Positions 1 to 8,460 of a DNA stretch of 64,000 nt are shown piece after piece; the stretch's first letter is position 1, and every line of letters begins with the position of its first letter. The position numbers and the translations under genes were made by a program. This DNA is from Microbacterium helvum (GTDB lineage Bacteria; Actinomycetota; Actinomycetes; Actinomycetales; Microbacteriaceae): contig NZ_JACXZS010000011.1 of the NCBI RefSeq assembly GCF_014779795.1, positions 62,001 to 126,000 on the forward strand, read 5' to 3'. The notes beneath the pieces were generated by a model, which saw only the letters and a list, made by a program, of their open reading frames with translations, was not told the DNA's origin and did not search any database.

Positions 1-477
1 CCGCTCCTCGATGAGCTCGGGGTACGCACCGACCGACACGACGTTGAGTACCGTGATCGGGTCGTCGTCGTCGGCCGTGACGTCCGCGACGCCCACCTCG
101 ACGGTCGAGTCCTGCTGCAGTGCGTCGATCGCGAGATCGACGCTGTCGAGGCCGAGGGCGCGCACGAAGTGGTTGAACGTCCCGCCCGGCATCGCGAGCA
201 GCCGACGCTCGTGCCGGCGCGCCAGATGCGCCATGCGCGACACCGAGCCGTCGCCGCCGTAGATGCCCAGCACATCGGGTGCGGCATCCCTCCGCATCGC
301 GGCGGCGACGACATCGTCCAGGTCCTCGCCCTCGGCGAGCTCATGCACGACCGCCTCGGGAAGGCGCTCGGCGAAAGTGGGCGCGGGATCGGGGCGGATC
401 ACTGCTGTGCCCGAGCGGGCGTTGCGCACGAGGAGAACTCCCCTGCCGGCGGAGTGCGGGTTGTTCGCGGGATCCAT
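1..477 (-). CDS. Diacylglycerol kinase-type lipid kinase (partial, C-terminus outside window)
   Basis: The 159 visible residues form the nucleotide-binding half of a DAGK/YegS-type lipid kinase, which transfers phosphate from ATP to a lipid hydroxyl at the membrane face. The family signature GGDGS sits at residues 74-78 and the second conserved motif, PGGTFNHF, at 97-104; an N-x-RSG stretch near residue 19 is also typical. ATG at 477 is the only good start in this frame; the protein runs off the window before its C-terminal half. The frame is open to the first base. Whether it is fused to another domain downstream cannot be seen. The family call is secure, the lipid substrate is not. Confidence 0.85.
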   Translation of the reverse strand, partial: MDPANNPHSAGRGVLLVRNARSGTAVIRPDPAPTFAERLPEAVVHELAEGEDLDDVVAAAMRRDAAPDVLGIYGGDGSVSRMAHLARRHERRLLAMPGGTFNHFVRALGLDSVDLAIDALQQDSTVEVGVADVTADDDDPITVLNVVSVGAYPELIEER

Positions 478-541
478 GCGGCCGAGGCTACCGATCCGGA
501 TGCCGCGAGGCCGGGGGTTGCGCTCGCCGGATCCATGCGCT

Positions 542-988
542 TCACGACGGCAGAATCGGCCGGTTCTCGTAGAAGGTCTGCAGCACGACGGTCGTGCGCG
601 TGTTGACCGACGCGGCCGACCGGATGTCGCGGATGAGGCTCTCAAGATGCCGCGGAGAGGCGACTCGCACAAGCAGCATGTAGGCGGCGTCGCCCGCGAT
701 CGAGTGGCATGCCTCGATCTCGGTCAGGTGCTCCAGCAGTTCGGGGGCGTTGTCAGGCTGCGCCGGATCGAGCGGCGTGATCTCGACGAACGCGGCGAGC
801 GGCTTGCCGACGGCCTCGGCGTCGACGACGGCGCGATACCCCGAGATCACCCCGGTGCTCTCCAGCCGCTTCAGTCGTGCTTGCACGGCCGAGACCGAGA
901 GCCCGGCCTTCTCGGACAGCTGGGCGAGAGTCGCGCGGCCGTCGCGCGAGACCTCTTCGATGATCCTCAAGTCGACAGCGTCTTCCAC
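542..988 (-). CDS. Lrp/AsnC-family transcriptional regulator
   Basis: This 148-residue protein has an N-terminal winged helix (residues about 5-55, with the recognition helix around GLSVSAVQARLKRLE) and a C-terminal RAM/AsnC ligand domain, the normal size and layout of Lrp/AsnC proteins that sense amino acids. An ATG at 1018 would add ten residues, but the GTG at 988 is preferred: it begins the protein at VEDAVDLRI, as family members do, and lies 7 nt after a TATTCT -10 element (leaderless pattern). It is divergent from the DUF6421/SDR/threonine aldolase operon, so it probably controls that operon and itself. The effector is unknown; the neighbouring threonine aldolase suggests an amino acid. 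Confidence 0.88.
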   Translation of the reverse strand: MEDAVDLRIIEEVSRDGRATLAQLSEKAGLSVSAVQARLKRLESTGVISGYRAVVDAEAVGKPLAAFVEITPLDPAQPDNAPELLEHLTEIEACHSIAGDAAYMLLVRVASPRHLESLIRDIRSAASVNTRTTVVLQTFYENRPILPS

Positions 989-992
989 ACAT

Positions 993-1034
993 GGAAGAAT
1001 ATCCCTACGACACGGCATCTGCCGGAATATTTCC
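993..1034. promoter_or_regulatory. Paired AT-rich palindromic sites between lrp-type gene and DUF6421 operon
   Basis: GGAAGAATATCC (993-1004) and GGAATATTTCC (1024-1034) are two similar A/T-centred near-palindromes about 31 bp apart, roughly three helical turns, in otherwise GC-rich DNA. The first overlaps the TATTCT -10 of the Lrp-type gene (996-1001, minus strand) and the second overlaps a possible -10 of the DUF6421 gene. Lrp proteins bind short A/T-rich palindromes in phased groups, so these are good operator candidates; that assignment is inference. Confidence 0.5.
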
Positions 1035-1059
1035 TGTCATCGACGGATCGGAGGTTCAC

Positions 1060-2493
1060 ATGTCCAGCACCGCTCTTCACCCCGCGAAGGCGATCGTCGG
1101 CGAACCCGAGGTCGTCGAAGACGCCTCGACCGCCGAGACGAGCGACGCCTGGCTGCGCCTCAAGGCCGCAGCGACCGCGATCCAGGACCTGCAGGTCAAG
1201 GACGGGTCGATTCCGGATGCCGCCGCCCACGCAGACGCCCACACCTACGTCGACGAGATCGTGGCAGGCATCCGCGCGCTCGCGCCCGCCTTTCCGCACG
1301 ACGCGGCGTATCTCACGCAGAGCGTGCGCGACTTCGAGCGCTGGGCGGCCGAAGGCTTCGGCGTCCCCGACTTCCTCGACTCGCTGAACGCCTTCCAGCC
1401 GCAGCAGCACCGGGTCGACGGCATCCGTCATCTCGTCGTCTTCCCGATGTACACCCAGAACGGGTCGAGCGACCGTCACGTCGAGGCCGTGCTCATCGAG
1501 GTGATCTGGCCGGAGTTCATCGCACAGCTCGAGGCCGGCGACTACGGCAACAAGCTGTTCGTGTCGCTGCGCTTCGTGGACTTCACGCCCGGCTACGACA
1601 CCAACTCCGCGGTACTGTTCCCCGAGACCGTCGCGATGCGCGAGATCCCGGCGTTCACGTGGGGCGCGATCTTCCAGGACCGCGAGGCCGCACGCTACCG
1701 TCGCGTCGTGCGGGCCGCCGCCGAGATCACGAAGCTGGAGCTGCCCGAGGATGCCGCGCGCATGCTCGACGATCAGCAGCTCACCGAGAAGACGTTCGTG
1801 ATGTGGGACATCATCCACGACCGCACCCACATGCGCGGCGACCTGCCGTTCGACCCGTTCATGATCAAGCAGCGCATGCCGTACTTCCTGTACTCGCTGG
1901 AAGAGCTGCGCTGCGACCTCACCGCGTTCCGCGAGTGCGTTGCGATCGAGAAGCGTCTCACGGCGCGCGTCGAGAGCGGCGAGCAGCTGGATGCCGCCGA
2001 GGCCGAGATGCTCGAGCACGCGAAGCTCGTGCAGTACGCCGTCATCTTCGACCGCATCTTCCGGTTCGCGATCACCGGCACGCGCGTGCGCAACTACGAC
2101 GGGCTCGGCGGCCAGCTGCTGTTCGCCTGGCTGCACCAGCGCGACGTGCTGCACTGGACCGACACCGCGCTCGCCTTCGACTGGGACGACGTGCCCGCCG
2201 CGGTCGTCGCGCTCGGCGACGCGATCGACGAGCTCTACTGGCGCTCGATCGACCGCCCCAAGACGGCGCACTGGCTCGCGGCGTACGACCTCGTGCGCGC
2301 CACGCTGACCCCGAACCCGGCGTCGGCCTGGGCCCGCGGGCTGCCCGACGAGATCCTCGCGGGCGCACCGAAGGGCTACACGGATGCCGTCATGGACGAC
2401 GAGTTCCCGCTGTCGATGTTCTTCGAGGCCCTCGACAAGAAGATGAAGCCCGTCATCGAGTCCACCGCCGGGATCACGGGTGCCAGCTCCTGA
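1060..2493 (+). CDS. DUF6421 family protein, function unknown
   Basis: A 477-residue soluble protein that I recognise as the actinobacterial DUF6421 family; no catalytic motif or membrane segment stands out. The start is ATG 1060, preceded by the Shine-Dalgarno CGGAGG at 1048-1053; the reading frame is open further upstream but lacks a ribosome site there. It is the first gene of an operon with an SDR oxidoreductase (overlap of 14 nt) and a threonine aldolase, divergent from an Lrp regulator. That company hints at a role in amino-acid-linked metabolism, but nothing in the sequence defines a reaction. Confidence 0.75.
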   Translation: MSSTALHPAKAIVGEPEVVEDASTAETSDAWLRLKAAATAIQDLQVKDGSIPDAAAHADAHTYVDEIVAGIRALAPAFPHDAAYLTQSVRDFERWAAEGFGVPDFLDSLNAFQPQQHRVDGIRHLVVFPMYTQNGSSDRHVEAVLIEVIWPEFIAQLEAGDYGNKLFVSLRFVDFTPGYDTNSAVLFPETVAMREIPAFTWGAIFQDREAARYRRVVRAAAEITKLELPEDAARMLDDQQLTEKTFVMWDIIHDRTHMRGDLPFDPFMIKQRMPYFLYSLEELRCDLTAFRECVAIEKRLTARVESGEQLDAAEAEMLEHAKLVQYAVIFDRIFRFAITGTRVRNYDGLGGQLLFAWLHQRDVLHWTDTALAFDWDDVPAAVVALGDAIDELYWRSIDRPKTAHWLAAYDLVRATLTPNPASAWARGLPDEILAGAPKGYTDAVMDDEFPLSMFFEALDKKMKPVIESTAGITGASS

Positions 2494-3184
2494 TCCCGGC
2501 GGCGCAGCGCCGATCACCGGCGCTGCAGAGCGGCTCGTGCTCGTCGCGGGGGCGACGAGTGCGAGCGGCCTCGCGGCGGCGCGCGTCCTGCGTGGGGCAG
2601 GCGCGCGCGTCGTCGCGGTCGGCCGTGACGCCGAGCGTCTCACTGCGCTCGGCGTCGCGGTCCCGGGGGTACGCACCGAGGTCTGCGATCTGACCGACGA
2701 GATCGCCGTCACGCGTCTCGCCGAACGCGTCCACGCCGCCGAGGGCGGCGTGGACGGCGTGCTGCACCTCGTGGGCGGCTGGCGCGGCGGCGGCGGGCTC
2801 GCCGGCCAGAGCGACGCCGACTACCGCTTCCTCGAAGGGTCGTTCACCGCCCTGCGGCACGTGAGCCGCGCATTCGACGCCGATCTGCGGGCCTCCGACG
2901 CCGGACGCCTCGCCGTCGTGTCGTCGACCGCGGTCGCCCGTCCCCTCGCCGGCGGCGCCAACTACGCCGCCGTCAAGGCCGCGACCGAGGCGTGGGCGCG
3001 CGCCGTCGCCCAGGGCTTCGCGAAGGACGCCCGCGATGCCGGACGACCGCTGTCGGCGGCATCCACCATCTTCCGCGTCAAGACGCTCGACGGCCTCGAG
3101 GACGCGCTCGCCCGCGCCTACGCCGGCCTGTGGGACGCGGACGCGGCGGACGTCAACGACCACATCATCGATCTCGAAAACTAG
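2480..3184 (+). CDS. Short-chain dehydrogenase/reductase (SDR)
   Basis: A 234-residue classical-type SDR, an NAD(P)-dependent oxidoreductase with a Rossmann fold. The cofactor loop is GATSASG near residue 24, the catalytic serine is in VVSSTAV and the catalytic pair is in YAAVK. The C-terminal third is short on substrate-loop sequence, so the substrate cannot be inferred. The GTG start at 2480 lies inside the end of the DUF6421 gene (14-nt overlap), which implies translational coupling. Confidence 0.82.
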   Translation: MPAPDPGGAAPITGAAERLVLVAGATSASGLAAARVLRGAGARVVAVGRDAERLTALGVAVPGVRTEVCDLTDEIAVTRLAERVHAAEGGVDGVLHLVGGWRGGGGLAGQSDADYRFLEGSFTALRHVSRAFDADLRASDAGRLAVVSSTAVARPLAGGANYAAVKAATEAWARAVAQGFAKDARDAGRPLSAASTIFRVKTLDGLEDALARAYAGLWDADAADVNDHIIDLEN

Positions 3185-3187
3185 GCT
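3182..3187 (+). promoter_or_regulatory. Leaderless-type -10 element of threonine aldolase gene
   Basis: TAGGCT ends 8 nt before the GTG start at 3196 and no Shine-Dalgarno is present. The -10 straddles the SDR stop codon, so the aldolase gene may have its own promoter within the operon. Confidence 0.4.
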
Positions 3188-3195
3188 GAACCTCT

Positions 3196-4266
3196 GTGAC
3201 CACGATCCACGACCCGAACCTGCGCGGCTTCGCCAGTGACAACTACTCCGGCATCCACCCCGAGGTGCTCGCGGCCATCGCCGCCGCCAACGATGGCCAC
3301 CAGGTCGCCTACGGCGACGACGTGTACACCGAGCGCCTGCAGTCGGTGATGGCGGGGCACTTCGGCGAAGGGGTCGAGGCGTACCCGGTGTTCAACGGCA
3401 CCGGCGCGAACGTCGTCGGGCTGCAGTCGATGCTCCCCCGCTGGGGCGCCGTGATCTCGGCCGGCACCGCGCACATCAACGTCGACGAAGGCGGTGCCCC
3501 GGAGCGGGTCGCGGGCATCAAACTGCTCACCGTGCCCACGGACGACGGCAAGCTCACCCCCGAGCTCATCGACCGCGAGGCGTGGGGCTGGGGCGACGAG
3601 CACCGTGCGCAGCCGCTCGTCGTGTCGATCACGCAGTCGACCGAGCTCGGCACCCTGTACACGCCCGAAGAGATCAAGACCATCGCGGATCACGCGCACG
3701 GCCTCGGCATGAACGTGCACATGGACGGCTCGCGCCTCTCGAACGCGGCCGCGTCGCTCGGCGTGCCGTTCCGCGAATTCACCCGCGACGCCGGGGTCGA
3801 CGTGCTCAGCTTCGGCGGCACCAAGAACGGCGCGATGCTCGGCGAGGCCGTCGTCGTGCTGAACCCCGAGGCGTCGACGGGCCTGAAGTTCCTGCGCAAG
3901 CTCGACATGCAGCTCGCATCGAAGATGCGCTTCGTCTCCGCCCAGCTGATCGCGCTGCTCGAGGGCGACCTCTGGCTGCGCAACGCCTCGCACTCGAACG
4001 CGATGGCGCAGCGCCTGCGCTCGGGCATCGAGGCGGGCCTCGCCGATGGGTCCATCCAAGGTGTCGCGTTCACGCAGCCCACGCAGGCCAACGGCGTGTT
4101 CGCGACGCTGCCCGACGGTGTCGCCGACCGGCTGCGCTCGACGTTCCGCTTCTACGACTGGGATGCCGCCAAGAACGAGGTGCGCTGGATGTGCTCGTTC
4201 GACACGTCCGAGAACGACATCGACGCCTTCCTCGCCGCCATCGCCCGCGAGACCACGGCAGGCTGA
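3196..4266 (+). CDS. ltaE: Low-specificity L-threonine aldolase / beta-eliminating lyase
   Basis: A 356-residue fold-type I PLP enzyme of the threonine aldolase family, which cleaves L-threonine or allo-threonine to glycine and acetaldehyde in the cytosol. The N-terminal FASDNYSGIHPEV block is the family hallmark, and the PLP lysine is K210 in FGGTKNG. Length is normal. It begins at GTG 3196, 11 nt after the SDR stop, and ends the Lrp-linked operon. The ltaE-like activity is the best guess; related beta-eliminating lyases share the fold. A strong terminator hairpin follows about 110 nt downstream. Confidence 0.83.
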   Translation: MTTIHDPNLRGFASDNYSGIHPEVLAAIAAANDGHQVAYGDDVYTERLQSVMAGHFGEGVEAYPVFNGTGANVVGLQSMLPRWGAVISAGTAHINVDEGGAPERVAGIKLLTVPTDDGKLTPELIDREAWGWGDEHRAQPLVVSITQSTELGTLYTPEEIKTIADHAHGLGMNVHMDGSRLSNAAASLGVPFREFTRDAGVDVLSFGGTKNGAMLGEAVVVLNPEASTGLKFLRKLDMQLASKMRFVSAQLIALLEGDLWLRNASHSNAMAQRLRSGIEAGLADGSIQGVAFTQPTQANGVFATLPDGVADRLRSTFRFYDWDAAKNEVRWMCSFDTSENDIDAFLAAIARETTAG

Positions 4267-4378
4267 GCGCGGCCTCCGGGCCTCGCTGCGGACGCCGCTG
4301 CCGCGATCGTGGCTTCGCCGCCCGAGATGACGTGGATGCCGCACCCGGCCGGGTCCGTCACTCGCAGTTCGACCGATC

Positions 4379-4425
4379 GACGCGAACGCGCCTGACCTCG
4401 GGGCGAGGGCAGGCGCGTTCGCGTC
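4379..4425. terminator. Bidirectional terminator hairpin between convergent genes
   Basis: A perfect 16-bp inverted repeat (4379-4394 with 4410-4425) encloses a 15-nt loop that can itself form a CCTC/GAGG stem. It sits in the 191-bp gap between the threonine aldolase gene and the convergent DivIVA-like gene. There is no U-tract, as is common for actinobacterial terminators. The rest of the gap (4267-4378 and 4426-4457) shows nothing else. Confidence 0.75.
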
Positions 4426-4457
4426 TACAGGCACGGAAGACTCCGCGTGTGGGCCGA

Positions 4458-6218
4458 TCAGTGCTTCTCGGCGGCCTCGGGCTTCTCAGCAGCGGCCTCG
4501 CCGTCCTCGGCGTGGCCGTCCTCGGCGTGGCCGTCCTCGGCCTCGCCGTCCTCGGCGTGGGCGTCCTCGGTGTCACTGCCCTCGATGCCGGCCCGGCCGG
4601 CATCGCCAGCTTCGTCCTGGTCCTCCTCGGCCTCTTCCACCTCGGCTTCGGACTCTTCCGCCCCGGCGTCCTGTCCCTGGGCTTCCTCCGGCTCGGCCTC
4701 GTCGACCTCGACCGTCTCGACAGCGGCGTCGGCGGCATCCACCGGCGATCCATCGACGGGATCCTGGGCGCCGGGCTCGGCGGCGTCCTCCGCCGGTGCG
4801 GCCGAGGCCAGCACGCCCTCGGGGCGGATGAGCTCCTTGACCTCGGCCATGAAGCTCATGAGCTGGTGCTGCTGCCAGCGCAGCTGGCGGGTGCGGTCCT
4901 CGGCATCGCGCAGCACGGAGTCGGAGTGCGTGGTCACGAGCGACATGATGCGCTCGGCCTTGAGGTGCGCCTGCTCGAGGTGCTCGCGGGCACGCAGCTG
5001 CGCGTCCGCCTCGATCTGCTGAGACTGCGCGCGCATGAGGCGCTCGAAGTCCTCGGCCTTCGCCGACACGCGCTGTGCGTGCTCGAGCGAGGCCGCGACC
5101 TGCTCGTTGGCGTCCTGCGTGATGCGCTCGGCGTGCGCGACGGCCTGGTTGTGCAGCACGAGGAACTCCTGGTGCGCGTCGTCCTGGCGGCGGGTGAGGG
5201 ATGCCTCGAACTCGAGCGCGCGCAGCCGCAGCTCGCGGACCGCCTCTTCGGCCTCGGAACGGTCGCGGGCCGTCTCACGAGCGACCGTCGAACGCAGCAC
5301 CGCCGCGCCCTTCTCGGCCTCGGAGCGGATGGCGGCCGCCTCGCGCTCGGCCTGCGAGACCTTCTCGGCGGCGTGCGCGGCCTCGCGCTCGATCCGCGCC
5401 TCGTGGGCCGTCAGCTCGGTGTCGATCTTGAGGCGCACCTGCTGGGCCTCGTGCTGCGCCTGCGAGACGATGCCCTCGGCCTCGGCGACCGCGCCGGCCC
5501 GGCGGGAGGCGTTCTCTTCGCGGGCGGCCTCGAGCAGTCGGTCGCCCTGGATCGATGCGTTGCGGATGAGCAGGCTCGCCTGGTCTTCGGCGACACGCAG
5601 CACCTCTTCGAACTTCTGACGGTTGGGCGATTCGGTGGTCGCGCCGACGAGCTCGTCGGTGAGCGCCTGGATGCGCTGCTCGGCGTCGTTGAGCTTGGTG
5701 GTGACGACCTCGAGCTCTGCGGCGAGGCGCACGGCCTCGCTGCCCTCGTCGGCACTCGCTGCGGCGGCGCGGTCGGCGGCCCGCTGCAGTTCTTCGCGGT
5801 GGCGCGACTCGGACTCGTCGAGCGCGGCCTGCAGCCGGTCGATCTCATCCTGTCGGGCCGCGATCGTCGCGTCGATCTCGGCCTGACGAGCGGCGATCGC
5901 CGCGTCGATCTCGGCCTGGCGGCGCTCGGTCGCCGCCTGCAGCTCGGCTTCGAGACGCTCCGCCTTCGCACGGCTCTGCGCCACGGCCGCGCCGGCGCGA
6001 CGCTGGTGCTGCTTGAGCTGGGCGACCTCGTCGGATGCGGCGCGCACGCGCGCGTCGAGGCCGGCGATCGCGGCATCCACCTCTTCTTTGTCGTAGCCGC
6101 GGAACGTCGTCGTGAAGCCGGCTCCGAAAGAGGTGGACGCCTGCTCTGCGATCAGGCTGTCGAAGGGAGTGTGGTCATCCGAGCTGGAGCTCGAGGTGCC
6201 TACGGCGTTGTCGGACAT
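4458..6218 (-). CDS. DivIVA-like long coiled-coil protein with acidic repeat tail
   Basis: A 586-residue, almost entirely helical protein. Residues about 35-65 contain FRGYDKEEVD, the DivIVA/Wag31-type N-terminal module that binds curved membrane. Residues about 65-460 are heptad-rich coiled coil, including three consecutive AARQ(A/D)EID repeats, and the tail after about residue 490 is Glu/Asp/Ala-rich with HAEDG pentapeptide repeats. This layout resembles polar-growth scaffolds (Wag31, Scy, FilP) but is longer than Wag31 and has an unusual acidic tail. The start ATG 6218 has the ribosome site GAAGCGGAG; the frame upstream is open but lacks one. A role as cell-envelope or polarity scaffold is inference. 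Confidence 0.75.
   Translation of the reverse strand: MSDNAVGTSSSSSDDHTPFDSLIAEQASTSFGAGFTTTFRGYDKEEVDAAIAGLDARVRAASDEVAQLKQHQRRAGAAVAQSRAKAERLEAELQAATERRQAEIDAAIAARQAEIDATIAARQDEIDRLQAALDESESRHREELQRAADRAAAASADEGSEAVRLAAELEVVTTKLNDAEQRIQALTDELVGATTESPNRQKFEEVLRVAEDQASLLIRNASIQGDRLLEAAREENASRRAGAVAEAEGIVSQAQHEAQQVRLKIDTELTAHEARIEREAAHAAEKVSQAEREAAAIRSEAEKGAAVLRSTVARETARDRSEAEEAVRELRLRALEFEASLTRRQDDAHQEFLVLHNQAVAHAERITQDANEQVAASLEHAQRVSAKAEDFERLMRAQSQQIEADAQLRAREHLEQAHLKAERIMSLVTTHSDSVLRDAEDRTRQLRWQQHQLMSFMAEVKELIRPEGVLASAAPAEDAAEPGAQDPVDGSPVDAADAAVETVEVDEAEPEEAQGQDAGAEESEAEVEEAEEDQDEAGDAGRAGIEGSDTEDAHAEDGEAEDGHAEDGHAEDGEAAAEKPEAAEKH
4501..4575 (-). repeat. 15-bp tandem repeat encoding HAEDG-type pentapeptides
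   Basis: Five contiguous 15-bp units (plus-strand consensus CCGTCCTCGGCGTGG) lie in the 3' end of the coiled-coil gene and encode the acidic pentapeptide tail. Units 1, 2 and 4 are identical, so recent slippage is likely and length may vary between strains. Confidence 0.85.
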
Positions 6219-6303
6219 CGTGTGTCTCCGCTTCTTTTCGCGATCGCTGTAAAGGTGTTTCGCGGCGTCGGCGAGCGTTCGGCGGAGGCGGTGCAGACTC
6301 CAC

Positions 6304-6346
6304 CCTGCTCGCACGTCGGCGACCTCGTCGCCGACGTGCGAGCAGG
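6304..6346. terminator. 43-nt perfect palindrome, probable terminator or control hairpin
   Basis: Two perfect 20-bp arms (6304-6323 and 6327-6346) are separated by only three bases. It lies 113 bp downstream of the M3 peptidase stop and 86 bp upstream of the DivIVA-like start, both on the minus strand, so it can end peptidase transcripts or act in the leader of the next gene. No U-tract follows. Confidence 0.6.
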
Positions 6347-6458
6347 CGAAGACCGCTTCGCCCTCGACGACACCGGGGGGATGTGTCGGCAGGGTGACTG
6401 CGCATCGGGTAGCTGAACACTACCCCGCCCGGCTGTGTCTGCGAAACGGGCGGACGGG

Positions 6459-8372
6459 TCAGTCGCCGGCAAGCCATTCCCGGTAGGCGTCGAAGGTCGA
6501 AGGACGCCCCAGGAAGGCCTCGACGAGGTCGTTCGCGTCGCGGGTTCCGCCGCGCTCGAGCACCTCGGTGCGGTATCTCAGCGCAGCCTCGGGATCCATG
6601 AGTCCGGCACCGAATCCGCTGAGCAGATCGCGCGCGATGACGAGGCTCCACTGGTACGTGTAGTAGCACGCGCCGTAGCCCGTGAGATGCCCGAACCCGG
6701 CGTACGGGTGCAGGCCGCGCAGCGGCTGGACGGGGCTCGTCTCCGAGTAAAGGCGCTCGGTCTCACCCTGCAGGTCGGCGGGGCGGTCGACATGCAGACG
6801 ATACGAGACGTTCGCGTGCCCGAGCTGCCGCCGCACCTCCAGCCCCCGTCCGAACGCGTCGGCGGTGCGCATGCGCTCGACGAGGTCGGCCGGGATCGGC
6901 TCGCCGTCGGCGTCGACCGCGAACGAGGCCAGGACGCCGGCATCCCACGCCCACTCCTCGAGCAGCTGACTCGGCGCCTCGACGAAGTCCCATTCGGTCG
7001 CCACGCCGCTGAATCGTGCGAACCGGTGCCGGCCACCGAGGATGTCGTGCACGAGATGGCCGAACTCGTGGAAGAACGTGACCACCTGGTCGTGCTCGAG
7101 CAGTCCCCGCGAGAAGTTGCACAGCAGCGCCGCCTCGGGAAGCACGCGCCCCGTGACGCCGGGAGCGATCGGGAAGCACGCCGCATGGCTGAACTTGCCC
7201 TCCCGCGGGTGCAGGTCGAGGTGGATGCGACCGAGGCGGTCGCCGCCGCGCACCACGTCATAGGTGCGGACGTCTTCGTGCCATGCGGGCGCGTCGACGG
7301 GGACGTACTCGACGTCGAACAGGCGGCCCGTCACGTCGAGCACCCCCGCTGCCACGCGGTCGAACGACAGATACGAGCGCACCCGCTGGGCGTCCACGTC
7401 GTACCGCTCGCGCTTGAGGACGCTGAGGAGGTGCCAGAAGTCGGCGATCGTGACCTCGGTCGCGTCGGGGGCGTCCTCGCGCAGGCGCGCGAGCACCTCG
7501 CGGTACTCGCGCTCTGCGGCAGGGCGGGATGCCTCGTCCAGCCGCTCGAGGAACTGCGGAATCGCCGCGCCTGAGCCGATCATGCGGGTCTCGGTCTCGT
7601 AGTCGGCCCAGTCCGAGTATCCCAGCAGACGTGCCCGTTCGGCACGGACCTCGAGCAGCTCGGCCAGCACGGCGTCGTTCTCGGGCCACGCGAGGTCGTT
7701 GTACGCACCGACGAGCGCGAGCCTCGTGGCACGGTCGGTCGCATATTCGCGGATCGGCATGAGGTCGGGGTAGTCGGTCGACAGGGTCACCATGCCCTCG
7801 TCGTCGACCGGGTGGGCGTCCACGAAGTCCTGCGGCATGCCGGCGAGTCCGGCGACGGGGACGCGGATCTGGCGGCGTCCGTCACGGATGTTGCGCGAGA
7901 ACGTCAGCGCGAGCTCGGTGTCGCGGTCGGCGAGCCGGCGCGCACGCTCACGGTCGGCATCGGCCAGTTCCACACCGCCGCGCCGGAAGTCGCGCAGCAC
8001 ATGCTCGAGCAGCCGGGCCTCGTCCGGATCGAGGCCCTCGGCGTCGGCGCCGGCGAAGCCCTGCCACAGACCGCGGTCCAGCAGCCTCGCCGCCGACAAC
8101 GACTCGACAGCCTGAACCTGCTGCTCGGCGGCCTCGCGCACAGCGGCGTCGGGATGAGCCTCACTCACGAGATACGCCTCGTTCATCGCCTGGCGCAGCG
8201 CGATGTCGGCGTCGTTCCAGAGGTCGAGACGCTCGGCGGCGGTGAGCGCGGGCTCGGTGCGCAGGCGCTCGTCCAGCTCCTGGACGAGGGCGACGCGCGC
8301 GGCGGGGCGCTCGACGGCGAAGGCCGCCCACCCGGCGGCGTCGGCGGGGAAGGGGAGGGGTTCGGGGGTCAC
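6459..8372 (-). CDS. M3-family zinc oligopeptidase
   Basis: A 637-residue thimet-oligopeptidase-like metallopeptidase that degrades short peptides in the cytosol. The zinc site HEFGH is near residue 435, inside FFHEFGHLVHDILGG, and the downstream glutamate-bearing region (ATEWDFVEAPSQ) is typical of M3 enzymes. Length is normal and no signal peptide is present. The start is GTG 8372, 6 nt after a TAGGCT -10 element, the leaderless arrangement. Exact specificity (dipeptidyl carboxypeptidase or oligopeptidase F-like) is not resolvable by eye. Confidence 0.9.
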   Translation of the reverse strand: MTPEPLPFPADAAGWAAFAVERPAARVALVQELDERLRTEPALTAAERLDLWNDADIALRQAMNEAYLVSEAHPDAAVREAAEQQVQAVESLSAARLLDRGLWQGFAGADAEGLDPDEARLLEHVLRDFRRGGVELADADRERARRLADRDTELALTFSRNIRDGRRQIRVPVAGLAGMPQDFVDAHPVDDEGMVTLSTDYPDLMPIREYATDRATRLALVGAYNDLAWPENDAVLAELLEVRAERARLLGYSDWADYETETRMIGSGAAIPQFLERLDEASRPAAEREYREVLARLREDAPDATEVTIADFWHLLSVLKRERYDVDAQRVRSYLSFDRVAAGVLDVTGRLFDVEYVPVDAPAWHEDVRTYDVVRGGDRLGRIHLDLHPREGKFSHAACFPIAPGVTGRVLPEAALLCNFSRGLLEHDQVVTFFHEFGHLVHDILGGRHRFARFSGVATEWDFVEAPSQLLEEWAWDAGVLASFAVDADGEPIPADLVERMRTADAFGRGLEVRRQLGHANVSYRLHVDRPADLQGETERLYSETSPVQPLRGLHPYAGFGHLTGYGACYYTYQWSLVIARDLLSGFGAGLMDPEAALRYRTEVLERGGTRDANDLVEAFLGRPSTFDAYREWLAGD

Positions 8373-8378
8373 CCTGCG

Positions 8379-8384
8379 AGCCTA
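8379..8384 (-). promoter_or_regulatory. Leaderless-type -10 of M3 peptidase gene
   Basis: On the minus strand TAGGCT is followed after 6 nt by the GTG start at 8372, with no Shine-Dalgarno between. The rest of 8373-8460 shows no other clear signal. Confidence 0.45.
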
Positions 8385-8460
8385 TGGGGCGGCTCCGACA
8401 CGTAGCGAGGATTCGGAGGATGGATGCCGCGAGCGCTGCCGCGCCACACGTCCGGACCGG

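Noticed and set aside
967..2712. 581-codon open frame on the minus strand
   Set aside because: It is the antisense of the DUF6421 gene; its protein is low-complexity and the plus-strand gene has a ribosome site and family match.
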